A stretch of 64,000 bases of DNA, taken from contig NZ_CP128399.1 in the NCBI RefSeq assembly GCF_030389965.1, positions 1,540,934-1,604,933 of the forward strand, read 5' to 3'. The notes beneath the pieces are model-generated. The model worked only from the letters and a program-made list of their open reading frames with translations. It searched no databases and was not told where the DNA came from. Each line of letters starts with the position of its first letter. Positions within the stretch are counted from its first letter, which is position 1. Below, piece after piece: positions 25,422 to 34,011 of this stretch. Source of the stretch: Candidatus Chlorohelix allophototropha. Lineage in GTDB: Bacteria; Chloroflexota; Chloroflexia; Chloroheliales; Chloroheliaceae. The position numbers were made by a program, and so were the translations under genes.

Positions 25422-26255
25422 ATGTCACAGGAAGAAGCCCAGCAATTTCCCGATAACGAGATGCTGGCTAACGAGATTCTCGATAGGTTTAGGGGTTTGT
25501 ACCATCTTTTAAGGTTGAGTGCGCCCAGCGAGGCGGTTTCGCTGGAGTTCCATCGCCAATTTGATTTGATGGGTCATTCTCTGCGCGAGTTATGCGCCCG
25601 CGCTATCACCACGCCCGGATTTGAACATCTGGTGAACGGTTTAACCGAACTACAAAAGAGTTTTGCGGTATATTTGCCTTCCGAATCGCTCTTCCACGAT
25701 TCCCCTGTTGCCGATACAGTTGCGCCAAATGTACTTTCACGTCTGCATCACCGCTCTGAAAGCGACCAACCTCCTTTGAAGGTTATGTTGGCAAGCCTTG
25801 AAACGCGCGAGGCGGTATTGGAGGAATTGGGCTTTGCTTCGCTCAGTTTCGACCCGGCGCGCTGGCAGATTGTGGATTTGGGTACACGTGTGCCGATTCT
25901 GGTGTTGGCTAACCGCGTGGTGGAAGAAAGACCGAACGTGCTGGTGTTGGTCATGTCCACCGGCAGATTAATACCGGAAACCTTGAAATTTATTGAAGAA
26001 GTCAAACCACGCTTGGCAGGGTTGCGGTTGGTGGTGGTTGGCTCGGCGCTTACGCGAGTGGAACACCTGACCTCGCGCCTTAGTGGAGTAGCTTACAGCC
26101 CCGACCCTTTACAGGCTGCCGAACTTGCCACGCTTTCGCTAGGACCGCTCACAGGTATGAACAATGTGCCACTGCGGTTGGAGTTGAGCCAATCGGAAGA
26201 AGATATGGATAGTCCTATCAAATCCGCCGATAGTAAGCCTGAAACTGAAAAGTAG
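25422..26255 (+). CDS. Protein with degenerate cobalamin-binding-like (Rossmann) domain
   Basis: The 277-residue protein has a helical N-terminal half (about 1-120) and a C-terminal domain with the sequence rhythm of B12-binding domains: KVMLASLETREAVLEELGF, WQIVDLGTRVPILVLANRVVEERPNVLVLVMST, then LRLVVVGSAL. In true cobalamin proteins the first loop carries DxHxxG; here that position reads LETREA, with no His, so base-off B12 binding by the usual ligand is not expected. This is the layout of MerR/CarH-type or photoreceptor-linked sensor domains without the HTH. The C-terminal 30 residues are acidic and disordered. Confidence 0.7.
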   Translation: MSQEEAQQFPDNEMLANEILDRFRGLYHLLRLSAPSEAVSLEFHRQFDLMGHSLRELCARAITTPGFEHLVNGLTELQKSFAVYLPSESLFHDSPVADTVAPNVLSRLHHRSESDQPPLKVMLASLETREAVLEELGFASLSFDPARWQIVDLGTRVPILVLANRVVEERPNVLVLVMSTGRLIPETLKFIEEVKPRLAGLRLVVVGSALTRVEHLTSRLSGVAYSPDPLQAAELATLSLGPLTGMNNVPLRLELSQSEEDMDSPIKSADSKPETEK

Positions 26256-26260
26256 TGCTT

Positions 26261-27145
26261 TTAGAAAAAGCCCCATGGAACTTGACGGCGCGAGTTGAGT
26301 TGGGGAAAGCGCGGGTTTTGCGCTAGGCTCTCCAACCGCTTGAAAAAGATTTCAACCTCGCTAGGGTCAAGCATCTGGTTTAGTTGCGCCTCTAGCTTTT
26401 TGGTTTTCACATGGTTGGTGGCAAGTTCCTGTAAATCCTGCGCAATATCTTCCGGTATGTCCATCCCGGCATAATCCCATACTACGGTGCGAAGCTTCGG
26501 CACGCTGTTAAAGCACAGCCCATGATCGATGCCCCAAACGAAGCCGTCCATTCCTAGCAGGAAATGACTGGGTTTGCGGTCGGCGTTGTTGGTAATCAGG
26601 TCAAATATAGTAATGCGCTGAATTTCAAATTCATGTTCATCGCGAAAATCGTAAAGATTGCGGCTTTCGTCAGTATCGATGAAAAGCTGCATCGTACCTA
26701 TCCCATGCGGGCCGTCACGAATAACGGTGGGCGGGATAAACGACCAACCTAACGCACGACAAACCACGTAAGCGGCGCACTCACGTTGATAGAGTGTACC
26801 GTTCGGAAAATCCCAAAGAGGCGCTTCGCCGCGCACCGGCTTATAAACCGCTGCGTACTCCTTGCCCGTTTCCGGGTTGCACAGCATCGCCATAAAAGTG
26901 TAATTCGAGCCGGTAGGCATCAGTTTTAGCCCCCGTACCTCCGCACTTTCTAGCATCGTCATCGCTTCTTCTTCGGTTTGTTTCAGTCTCCATGCTTTGC
27001 TGGCTTCAGGGTTAGGTGGGGTATTGCTGCGCTTTGGTCGCATGCGCGCAATTTTAAAAACCGTACCCTGCGGCAAATACACCGGGTGGACGCTATCATC
27101 GCCCTGCGGTTGTTCTTGTTCGTCATTATTACTGCGCTTAACCAT
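26261..27145 (-). CDS. SCO1664 family protein (PI3/4-kinase-like fold)
   Basis: The 294-residue protein matches the SCO1664 family: an N-terminal GLKLMPTGSNYTFMA segment, AAVYKPVRGEAPLWDFPNGTLYQRECAAYVV, and the kinase-like core RITIFDLITNNADRKPSHFLLG and VWGIDHGLCFN, equivalent to the DxxxxNxDR catalytic and DHG metal-binding motifs of phosphatidylinositol-kinase-like enzymes. In actinomycetes the family sits near a histidine phosphatase gene; here its neighbours differ. ATG 27145 has GAGGG 8 nt upstream; a TTG at 27238 is an unlikely alternative. Substrate unknown. Confidence 0.85.
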   Translation of the reverse strand: MVKRSNNDEQEQPQGDDSVHPVYLPQGTVFKIARMRPKRSNTPPNPEASKAWRLKQTEEEAMTMLESAEVRGLKLMPTGSNYTFMAMLCNPETGKEYAAVYKPVRGEAPLWDFPNGTLYQRECAAYVVCRALGWSFIPPTVIRDGPHGIGTMQLFIDTDESRNLYDFRDEHEFEIQRITIFDLITNNADRKPSHFLLGMDGFVWGIDHGLCFNSVPKLRTVVWDYAGMDIPEDIAQDLQELATNHVKTKKLEAQLNQMLDPSEVEIFFKRLESLAQNPRFPQLNSRRQVPWGFF

Positions 27146-27366
27146 ACGGTAAACCCTCGCCGCTACTCCATCAGTTCCGGTATGGGCGATTGTATTAAGC
27201 TTCGGGCTATGTGTCAATGCTACAGAGATGTAGCTCAACTAATTCGTCTCGTTTTGCCTAATTTGACGGGCTATTTTATACTTCCGCTTGAAGGTGATTT
27301 CAGTTCTCGAATCGGACAAATCGCGAGAGCAAGGCAATTAATTTTCAAAGGCGAAAGGACACATAT

Positions 27367-28230
27367 ATGAGTGAAAACGTTGTCGCTTCTTCGCAGCATG
27401 ACATCGAGCTTAACGGTATCAATCTGCACTATGCTACGTGGGGTGAGTTTAGCGTCCCTGAGAAAGCGGTGATACTGGTGCATGGTTTGTCGGCAAACGG
27501 GCAAAGCATGGCTGAACTGGGAATAAATTTGGCGCAACAAGGCTATTTCGCGATTGCGCCGGATTTGCGTGGACGTGGTTTAAGTGCGAAACCGCCGCAC
27601 GGTTACGGTGTTCCTTTCCATGCCAACGACCTTCTTTCGCTATGTGATGCGCTAGAACTTCCAAAGGTGAATCTGGTAGGACATTCGTTAGGGGCAGTTA
27701 TCAGCCTGTTCACGGGCGCAATACACCCAAAGCGGATTGGTAAAGTGGTGCTAATAGATGCAGGCGGCAAAGTACCGCCGGAGACGGTCAATGCCATTCT
27801 TGCGGCGATATTCAGAATCGGGCAGGTTTATCCCTCAATGGCTGAATATCTTGACACTATGTTTCAACACGCTATCTACCCCCGCACCCCTTTCTGGGAA
27901 AACTATCTGCGCTACGACTCGGAAGTTTATCCGAATGGCACAGTAAGTTCTCGCGTACCAAGAGCAGCGATTGACGAAGAACTCGGCGCAAACAGCACTT
28001 TGAACGGAGAGCTTTTGTTGACTTTTCTCAAACAACCCACCCTAATAGCGCATGCTACTGTGGGTATAGTAGGGCCGGATACGGCGTATGTGCTACCGCG
28101 GGATGAAGCCTTGCGTATTAGTGAGCTTATCACCGGAAGTCGGGTAGTGGCAATTCCCGATTCAAACCACTACACCATCGCCACTTCTGAAGTGCTGAAA
28201 CAGGAAATAGCGGCTTTCCTAGCAGAGTAA
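27367..28230 (+). CDS. Alpha/beta hydrolase
   Basis: A 287-residue alpha/beta-hydrolase-fold protein. ILVHGLSANGQSM is the oxyanion-hole region, APDLRGRGLS follows, and NLVGHSLGAVIS contains the GxSxG nucleophile elbow near residue 107. The catalytic His is likely in IPDSNHYTI near 266. It most resembles the general esterase/epoxide-hydrolase-like branch; the substrate cannot be read. RBS AAAGGA precedes ATG 27367. The 0.2-kb gap to the divergent SCO1664-family gene should hold both promoters. Confidence 0.9.
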   Translation: MSENVVASSQHDIELNGINLHYATWGEFSVPEKAVILVHGLSANGQSMAELGINLAQQGYFAIAPDLRGRGLSAKPPHGYGVPFHANDLLSLCDALELPKVNLVGHSLGAVISLFTGAIHPKRIGKVVLIDAGGKVPPETVNAILAAIFRIGQVYPSMAEYLDTMFQHAIYPRTPFWENYLRYDSEVYPNGTVSSRVPRAAIDEELGANSTLNGELLLTFLKQPTLIAHATVGIVGPDTAYVLPRDEALRISELITGSRVVAIPDSNHYTIATSEVLKQEIAAFLAE

Positions 28231-28376
28231 GCGAGTAGGGGGTTAAGGTTGTACTACAGTTCGTGCATCCGGGCGGTGGTTTCTTGCCCCATTAACCTCA
28301 ATTATGCGCTGATAATCTACTATGAGGATTTCGCTCATATATGTAAACTTTCTTTTTTAGGGCTTTCTTTTTTAGG

Positions 28377-28402
28377 CAAGGGGTTTAAGCCCCTTGTTTG
28401 TA
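28377..28402 (+). terminator. CAAGGGG-family hairpin after the hydrolase
   Basis: CAAGGGG/CCCCTTG with a TTTAAG loop and TTTG tail, 146 nt after the hydrolase stop. Confidence 0.6.
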
Positions 28403-28557
28403 ATCTAGGCTCATTTTTACTGTTCCAAGCGAATGTTCTATTTTTGAAAATATCAGAGGATATAATTAATTTCTATTATTTTGCGCTACTTTGGGCAAAG
28501 TATAGCTGCTACTCCGCTTCAATATTTGCATAGCCCACAATATGATTTCATAAAATT

Positions 28558-28566
28558 TGTTATAAT
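28558..28566 (+). promoter_or_regulatory. Extended -10 promoter of the 73-residue gene
   Basis: TGTTATAAT, a perfect extended -10, 57 nt before the start codon. Confidence 0.5.
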
Positions 28567-28622
28567 ACTTTAAAGGTAGTATTTGCACTACTCAAAGAGT
28601 ATAGTTTTAAAAGAGAGTAATG

Positions 28623-28844
28623 ATGCGTACCTACTGGAATACTGACCATTTCCGCCAGAGTCTGATGGTGGTGAACCTTGCCACCAAGGGATTTAACCCG
28701 GAAGAACTAAAAGTGTTTTTCTACTACTTTTTTGATACTAGCGCTGACCATTGGACATTGAGCGACAAATACACATGGGCGAAACTGCACGTGGATAATT
28801 TCCGCGCCGGTACTCTTGAAATGGACGACGACGAAGTACGCTAA
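28623..28844 (+). CDS. Small hypothetical acidic/aromatic protein
   Basis: The 73-residue product is soluble, with many aromatic residues (VFFYYFFDTSADHW, KYTWAKLHVDNF) and an acidic end (EMDDDEVR). I do not recognise it. The tandem ATGs at 28620 and 28623 follow AGAGAG; the second has the better spacing. It has its own promoter-like element and lies 30 nt before the following hydrolase gene, with which it could be co-transcribed. Confidence 0.6.
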   Translation: MRTYWNTDHFRQSLMVVNLATKGFNPEELKVFFYYFFDTSADHWTLSDKYTWAKLHVDNFRAGTLEMDDDEVR

Positions 28845-28874
28845 TACGGGCGCAGTGTAGCCTCGTATTCATGA

Positions 28875-29717
28875 ATGGAAAATATGAATAGCGAACAAAT
28901 TCTAGATACCACTCCACCGCCGTCTGACTTTCGTCTTAGCTATGGTACTGATGCAAACAATTTTGGCGATTTACGCCTCCCTTCTACCACCGGTCCGCAT
29001 CCGGTGGTTATTTTCGTGCATGGCGGCTTTTGGAGAGCGCGTTATGGTTTGGAGTACGCCGGGCATTTATGCGCCGCGCTAACCGCTGCCGGGATCGCTA
29101 CTTGGAATATTGAATATCGTCGTCTCGGAAACGAGGGTGGCGGCTACCCCGGTACATTGCTGGATGTAGCACGCGCCGCCGATTTCCTACGCGAAATTGC
29201 TCCCACCTATAACCTTGATCTGTCGCGGGTAGTGGTAACCGGACATTCGGCGGGGGGACATCTCGCCGCATGGTTGGCAGGTCGGCAACATATTCCGGTT
29301 GGAGACGAGCTATATACTCGTAATCCGTTACGTTTCAAAGGAGTAGTGCCGTTGGCAGGCGTGTTGAACCTGCGCCGCGCTTGTGAATTACATCTTAGCG
29401 ACAATGTAACCGAGCAATTTATGGGCGGTACTCCGGCGGATTATCCTGATCGCTACGCCTTTGCCTCGCCGGAAGAAATGTTGGCGTTGGGTGTGCCGCA
29501 GATTATTATTCATGGTACTGAGGATAGTTCTGTACCCTACGAAATCAGCCTCACTTATTACGATACCGCCGTTGCACTAGGGGATGAGGCTACCTTGATT
29601 ACGTTAGAAGGGGCAGGACATTTTGAAATGGTTGATCCAAACTCGTCGGAGTGGCAGCAGGTATTTGCCGCTATCACCGGGCTGTTAGGTAATAAATCGC
29701 AGGATATTGAACCTTAA
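28875..29717 (+). CDS. Alpha/beta hydrolase of the kynurenine formamidase-like/esterase type
   Basis: The 280-residue protein contains VIFVHGGFWRARYG, the HGG(F/Y)W oxyanion motif of BD-FAE/kynurenine-formamidase-type hydrolases, VVVTGHSAGGHLAAWLAG with the nucleophile Ser near 130, IIIHGTEDSSVPYEIS with the acid Asp, and EGAGHFEMVDP with the His near 256. The catalytic triad is complete. No kyn gene lies nearby, so a general esterase or formamidase is all that can be said. The RBS is poor; an in-frame ATG at 28884 is possible. Confidence 0.88.
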   Translation: MENMNSEQILDTTPPPSDFRLSYGTDANNFGDLRLPSTTGPHPVVIFVHGGFWRARYGLEYAGHLCAALTAAGIATWNIEYRRLGNEGGGYPGTLLDVARAADFLREIAPTYNLDLSRVVVTGHSAGGHLAAWLAGRQHIPVGDELYTRNPLRFKGVVPLAGVLNLRRACELHLSDNVTEQFMGGTPADYPDRYAFASPEEMLALGVPQIIIHGTEDSSVPYEISLTYYDTAVALGDEATLITLEGAGHFEMVDPNSSEWQQVFAAITGLLGNKSQDIEP

Positions 29718-29812
29718 TTTGTGGCGAGGGGTTGAAGTGTTATTCCTTATGTCCGAGGGTTCTAATAATAGCGCCTACATATGAAAATTTTAGCAGATTA
29801 GTTTGAAATGCT

Positions 29813-31213
29813 ATGAGAACGAAAATAATTCCACTCATTTCTGTGGTTCTGTTACTGTTAACTACAGTTACTACGCTTTTAACCCCGTCTCAAACTGCGT
29901 TGGCGGCTCCGGTTTTCGGCTCTTGCCAATTTCGCCAAATGTGGAATTATAGCGATAAGGTGGTGGATGAGGTTCCCGGGTCGGGGCGCGGTTTTACATG
30001 GGGTTCAAACACCTTTGGCGTGTTTACCGAACCTTACTTACAAGCGCCACAGGGCAAGCGTATAGTCCAATATTTTGACAAGAACCGAATGGAATGGAAC
30101 GGTTCGAGCCTTACCAACGGTTTGCTGACCAAAGAACTGGTGACAGGTCAATTGCAGGTTGGCGATTTTTCTTATAGTCAGCGCGGCTCATCTGAAATCC
30201 CGGTGGCAGGCGATAATAACGTGAACAACCCTTCGCCTACATACGCCTCCTTCAAGAATTTAGTAAGCCTTTTCCCCGGTGCGTATTCCGCTCCAAATCA
30301 AATTGGAAAACAATTAGTCAATGCGCTGGATCGGAACGGGCAGGTTTATCAGTTGGTAGTGTTGCCTGCCTCACTGACCATTGCTGCTTACGACACTGCC
30401 TTGAGTCATAATATCCCCTCGGTTTTCGTGGATTACCAGCATCGCAAAGGTCAGATCTGGAACGGCAAGCGTTTCGTGGAAGGAAACATTTTCACCGATA
30501 ACCCGGTTGCCAACGTTTTTGGTTTGCCGATTAGCGAAGCATACTGGGTGCGGGCTACTGTTGGCGGCAAAGAGAAGGATGTGTTGGTGCAGTTGTTCGA
30601 GCGGCGCGTCCTGACTTACACTCCTTCCAACCCGTCCGAATTTCAGGTTGAGATGGGCAATGTGGGGCAGCACTATGTAAACTGGCGGTATGAGGGTAAG
30701 CTAGGTATCATGAGTGAATCCTGCCCTGCTAGTGCAATGCCTGTGGTGGTTTCCAATCCGCGCATTTTTGCGGTTGGCGATTCGGTGATGCTTGGCGCTT
30801 CCGCCGCATTAGAGAGTACATTTCCCAATATTGTAATAGATGCAGCGGTTAGTCGTCAGGCTTTTGTAGGGATTAATATTCTCAATACACAGCGCGCTCG
30901 TGGCGCTTTGGGAGACGTGGTAGTGGTACATCTCGGCAATAACGGCACTTTTAGTCAAGCTGATTTCGATGACTTGATGGATGTGCTATCGGATGTGGGC
31001 GAAGTGGTTATCATAAATAACAAAGTGCCGCGTTCGTGGGAAGATTCGAATAATGCTTTGCTTGCTGCCAATGCCAAACGCTATTCCAATGTAGTGCTGA
31101 TCAACTGGCATGATTTCGGTTACGCCAACCCCCAATTCTTCTGGGATGACGGTATTCACCTGCGCCCGGATGGGGCAAAAGCCTACGCTCAACTTATTGC
31201 AAGTAAGATTTAG
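29813..31213 (+). CDS. Secreted protein: shared N-terminal domain fused to SGNH hydrolase-like domain
   Basis: The 466-residue protein has a signal peptide (cleavage near TALA-A), then a domain of about 260 residues homologous to that of the gene at 18274 (GKRIVQYFDKNRMEW, TNGLLTKELVTGQLQVGD, IPVAGDN, VLVQLFERRVLTYTPSNP, VEMGNVGQHYVNWRYE). Residues 315-466 are an SGNH/GDSL-type domain like that at the C-terminus of OatA-type acyltransferases: FAVGDSVMLGAS (nucleophile Ser), VVVHLGNNG (block III Asn), and the Asp-His pair in DDGIHLRPDGAKAYA. Deacylation or acyl transfer on surface glycan is plausible, not shown. Confidence 0.87.
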   Translation: MRTKIIPLISVVLLLLTTVTTLLTPSQTALAAPVFGSCQFRQMWNYSDKVVDEVPGSGRGFTWGSNTFGVFTEPYLQAPQGKRIVQYFDKNRMEWNGSSLTNGLLTKELVTGQLQVGDFSYSQRGSSEIPVAGDNNVNNPSPTYASFKNLVSLFPGAYSAPNQIGKQLVNALDRNGQVYQLVVLPASLTIAAYDTALSHNIPSVFVDYQHRKGQIWNGKRFVEGNIFTDNPVANVFGLPISEAYWVRATVGGKEKDVLVQLFERRVLTYTPSNPSEFQVEMGNVGQHYVNWRYEGKLGIMSESCPASAMPVVVSNPRIFAVGDSVMLGASAALESTFPNIVIDAAVSRQAFVGINILNTQRARGALGDVVVVHLGNNGTFSQADFDDLMDVLSDVGEVVIINNKVPRSWEDSNNALLAANAKRYSNVVLINWHDFGYANPQFFWDDGIHLRPDGAKAYAQLIASKI

Positions 31214-31244
31214 ACCATAACATTATCGCTTTAGGAAGATTTCG

Positions 31245-31273
31245 GACAAGGGGTTAATATCCCCTTGTCTTTA
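31245..31273 (+). terminator. Terminator after the SGNH protein gene
   Basis: GACAAGGGG/CCCCTTGTC 9-bp stem, 7-nt AT loop, then TTTAT. Member of the CAAGGGG family; nearly symmetric, so it could also serve the convergent pseudogene. Confidence 0.85.
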
Positions 31274-32365
31274 TCCCTTTTCCTGTACACCACCTATTAC
31301 TTGCTGTAATTCATCGAGGGTAAAGGGTTTTTTGATTATACCTGTAAAACCATAATCACGATAGGTTGCTATTACTAGGTCATTTGAATAACCACTGGAT
31401 ACAATAGCAGTAACCGCAGGATCAATCTCTCGAAGTCTTGCAATAGTTTCTTTGCCGCCCATTCCCCCCGGAATTGTTAAATCTATGATTACCAGCAAGA
31501 AAGGAGTTTCTTTCTCCAGAGCTTCGCGATAGAGCTTTATCGCCTCTCGTCCATCACAGGCTAGTGTAACTGTATAACCTAATCTTTCCAGCGCAAAGCG
31601 AAGGGTTTTTTGCACCAGTATTTCATTATCCATAACCAGAGCCGACCATTTTGCAAGCGGTAGGGTTGTTTTCTCTTTTTCTTTGGCTTTTTCGATAAAT
31701 CGGCTTGCCGGAATAACTACATTAAAGGTTGTACCTTTGTACAACTCCGTATCTACAGTAATTGTTCCGCCGTGTTTCTGGATTATAGAGTAGCAAATTG
31801 CTAACCCCAAGCCATAACTCTTTTCTTTGGTACTAAAGTAGGGGTCAAATATTTTGACGAGCATAATCACGATATTGTTCTGGAATAAGCTCAAACATGT
31901 TCATGCCTATTAGTTCAGCTTGCTGATAACCGAACATACTCTCAAACCCGATATTGGTATCTATCAAAACGCCCTTTTGATGTATTGCGACACCTTCAAA
32001 GGTCGTTTCAAGGAGTATTCGGTATATATTCTCCTTTTTTTCCTGCATCAACTGTCGGTCGTGTTCAACTTGGGTACGATGATACGTGCTTGAAATTATT
32101 GCGATAGAAACTATAAACACAAAAGGTATCGGATCTACAAAGATTTGCTCATAAGAGATTTGATGGAAAAGTAAGGGGAAAATCAACAGACCGCTAAAGA
32201 TAGCGATTAGAAAGCCTATTAGTTCCCGAACTGAGAGCAGTATACTACCGATAAAATTGCCAACAAACGTGATTGGCGAATACGATCGAGTTCTTTGATA
32301 GAATCAGAAGGCTTTATAAGCAAAGACCAAATTTGTATGAGTGGATTAATCACGTTTGCGATCAT
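31271..32365 (-). pseudogene. Broken hybrid PAS sensor histidine kinase with receiver domain
   Basis: Three successive frames carry parts of one kinase. From ATG 32365: IWSLLIKPSDSIKEL..RRQ-like start, stopping near 32237. A second frame (from about 32280 to 31845) has two hydrophobic segments, then a PAS domain (IYRILLETTFEGVAIHQKG to MFELIPEQYRDYARQ). A third frame (to 31271) begins inside the HATPase domain at IFDPYFSTKEKSYGLGLAI, then KHGGTITVDTE and a receiver domain (LVIIDLTIPGGMGGKETI, IVSSGYSND, KPF). The rest of PAS, the whole dimerisation/phosphoacceptor helix and the ATPase N-box are missing, a deletion of several hundred bp. Signalling activity is not expected; the REC half might still be expressed alone. 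Confidence 0.82.
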
Positions 32366-32657
32366 TAGTCTGCGCTATGTACAGATTTTTATTTGTCTTT
32401 CTTACTCATTTAGCTTTACCCATATAATTATAAAATATATTAAATACAAAAGGAATAGAATTACTTGATGGACTTATGAACTTTTCATCTCAGTTGAAAT
32501 GCCTAATAAACGATTTGAATCCAGCTAAGTAGAGGTATGGATTGGTCATCTATGAGAGGTGTGCCAACATTATTTGGCTTGAATGGGTGATAAGGGAAGA
32601 TGACTAGGGCAGTTCAACGGCACTCAACGTGAAGTTAAACTACCCTTCAATAATTCG

Positions 32658-33293
32658 TTATTTTCGCACCAGTTTGATGCCGTGCTGCCAGTTCTGGGTT
32701 TTGACCATATATTTAATCCAGATCATTGCCAGCGGTTCAAGCAAGCGCGATTCCTCGATGCCGCCCAAATCTACCACGCTCCAGCCGAAATCCTTGAGTA
32801 ATCCGGTGACGGTTTCTTTAGCGGCGGCATCGTTCCCGGCAATGAACATATCAAGCTGTTCGCCCAACAAGTCGGCTTGTATCATAACAGGGGCGGTGAT
32901 GATGTTAAAGGCTTTTACCACATGCGCATCCGGTATCTGGCGTTGCACAATCTCGCCCGCCGAATCGCTGAAGCCGATGGCTAACGATGGTCCGGTAGCG
33001 CCAAAGTTAAGCGGATTGGTAGCATCTATCACCACTTTGCCCGCGAGGTTTTGTGCACCCGCCAGTTGCAGGGCGTGTTCGAGTCCACCCCAGTTGATCG
33101 CCACTACCACCAACTCGCCGAATTTTGCCACTTCCTCGAAAGTTCCGGTTTTGCCGCCGGTTTTAGCCGTCCATTCTTGCAACTTTTCGCTGTTGGGTTC
33201 GCGTGAGCCGAGCAATACCGCATGTCCTTTTTTGATAAAGCCCTCGCCTAGGGTTTGCCCGACTACGCCCGACCCGATTATACCGATTTTCAT
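32658..33293 (-). CDS. NADPH-dependent F420 reductase-like NAD(P)-binding oxidoreductase
   Basis: The 211-residue protein starts with a Rossmann fingerprint (KIGIIGSGVVGQTLGEGF) followed by the NADP-type LLGSREPNSEKL, then VVVAINWGGLEHAL and VIDATNPLNF, as in the F420-dependent NADP oxidoreductase / 'NADP oxidoreductase coenzyme F420-dependent' family. Many bacterial members do not use F420. ATG 33293 lies 5 nt after GGAGG; the GTG at 33305 would overlap that RBS. It is divergent from a TetR gene and has a consensus promoter containing palindromes, so it is very likely the TetR target. Confidence 0.9.
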   Translation of the reverse strand: MKIGIIGSGVVGQTLGEGFIKKGHAVLLGSREPNSEKLQEWTAKTGGKTGTFEEVAKFGELVVVAINWGGLEHALQLAGAQNLAGKVVIDATNPLNFGATGPSLAIGFSDSAGEIVQRQIPDAHVVKAFNIITAPVMIQADLLGEQLDMFIAGNDAAAKETVTGLLKDFGWSVVDLGGIEESRLLEPLAMIWIKYMVKTQNWQHGIKLVRK

Positions 33294-33347
33294 GCTTGCC
33301 TCCACTGCTTAAAAATCTTGAAATATATCTATTACTATGCTAAAATG

Positions 33348-33365
33348 ATACAGACCTGTCTGTAT
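33348..33365. promoter_or_regulatory. TetR operator O1
   Basis: Perfect 18-bp palindrome ATACAGAC-CT-GTCTGTAT between the divergent reductase and TetR genes, just downstream of the reductase -10 element. Confidence 0.75.
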
Positions 33366-33373
33366 TTGACTTA

Positions 33374-33402
33374 ATTATATATACAGGTCTGTATAGTGTC
33401 AA
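33374..33402 (-). promoter_or_regulatory. Consensus sigma-70 promoter of the reductase gene
   Basis: TTGACA (33397-33402), 17-bp spacer, TATAAT (33374-33379): both hexamers perfect. Operator O2 occupies the spacer. Confidence 0.85.
33380..33395. promoter_or_regulatory. TetR operator O2
   Basis: Perfect 16-bp palindrome TATACAG-GT-CTGTATA lying entirely in the spacer of the reductase promoter; centre 31 bp from O1, about three helical turns. Confidence 0.75.
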
Positions 33403-33420
33403 GGGGGAAATTGATAAATA

Positions 33421-34011
33421 ATGAAAGAGACGACAAGGGGCGCAGGTACTGCCCGACAACAAATTCTGGATACTGCCAGCGTACTGTTCTATCACAACGG
33501 CTTCCGGGCGGTGGGTATTGATACCATCGTAGAGCAATCGGGTGTGGCGAAGATGACGCTTTACCGCTATTTCCCCTCCAAAGACGACCTAATCGTGGCT
33601 TATCTAGAGCGTTCAAACCTTAGCTTTTGGGAATGGTTCGAGCAAGCGATTGCTCCGGCAGGGGACGATCCGCGCCGCCAGCTTTACGCTCTTTTTGAAG
33701 GGGTTGCTGCGCTATGTGCCAGCCCGCAATGTTTGGGTTGCACTTTCCAGCATGCCGCCGCCGATTTTCCCAGCCTAGACCATCCGGGGCATCGCCTCGC
33801 CCTTGCTCACAAACGTCAGGTTTTGGAACGCTTGCGCGAGATGGCAGCCAATGCAGGTGCGTCTGACCCCATCGCTTTGGCAGCGCAGTTGCTGTTACTG
33901 ATGGATGGGGCGTTCGTGGCGAGCCGCATGTTCGGCAAGGATAGCCACGCTCGTCAGGTGACGCAAGCGGCGGCGCTGCTGCTGGATACGCAATTGCCCT
34001 CGCTTCACTGA
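33421..34011 (+). CDS. TetR/AcrR-family transcriptional regulator
   Basis: The 196-residue protein has the TetR HTH at residues 10-58 (ARQQILDTASVLFYHNGF, GIDTIVEQSGVAKMTLYRYFPSKDDLI) and a ligand-binding C-terminal domain with CASPQCLGCTFQHAAADFP, three cysteines close together, which could sense oxidants, electrophiles or metal (inference). Divergent from the reductase, with two operator palindromes in the gap, so autorepression and reductase repression are expected. The RBS (AAGGGGG) is 13 nt from the ATG. Confidence 0.92.
   Translation: MKETTRGAGTARQQILDTASVLFYHNGFRAVGIDTIVEQSGVAKMTLYRYFPSKDDLIVAYLERSNLSFWEWFEQAIAPAGDDPRRQLYALFEGVAALCASPQCLGCTFQHAAADFPSLDHPGHRLALAHKRQVLERLREMAANAGASDPIALAAQLLLLMDGAFVASRMFGKDSHARQVTQAAALLLDTQLPSLH

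Larger units (their letters stand above)
28231..28619. other. Intergenic region with terminator-like hairpin and promoter
   Basis: A frame at 28249-28533 runs through the CAAGGGG hairpin and has no RBS or protein-like composition, so I do not call it. The region holds the hairpin at 28377-28396 and an extended -10 at 28558-28566. Confidence 0.5.

Noticed and set aside
28249-28533. 94-codon frame after the hydrolase
   Set aside because: It reads through the CAAGGGG hairpin, lacks an RBS and looks like translated AT-rich spacer.
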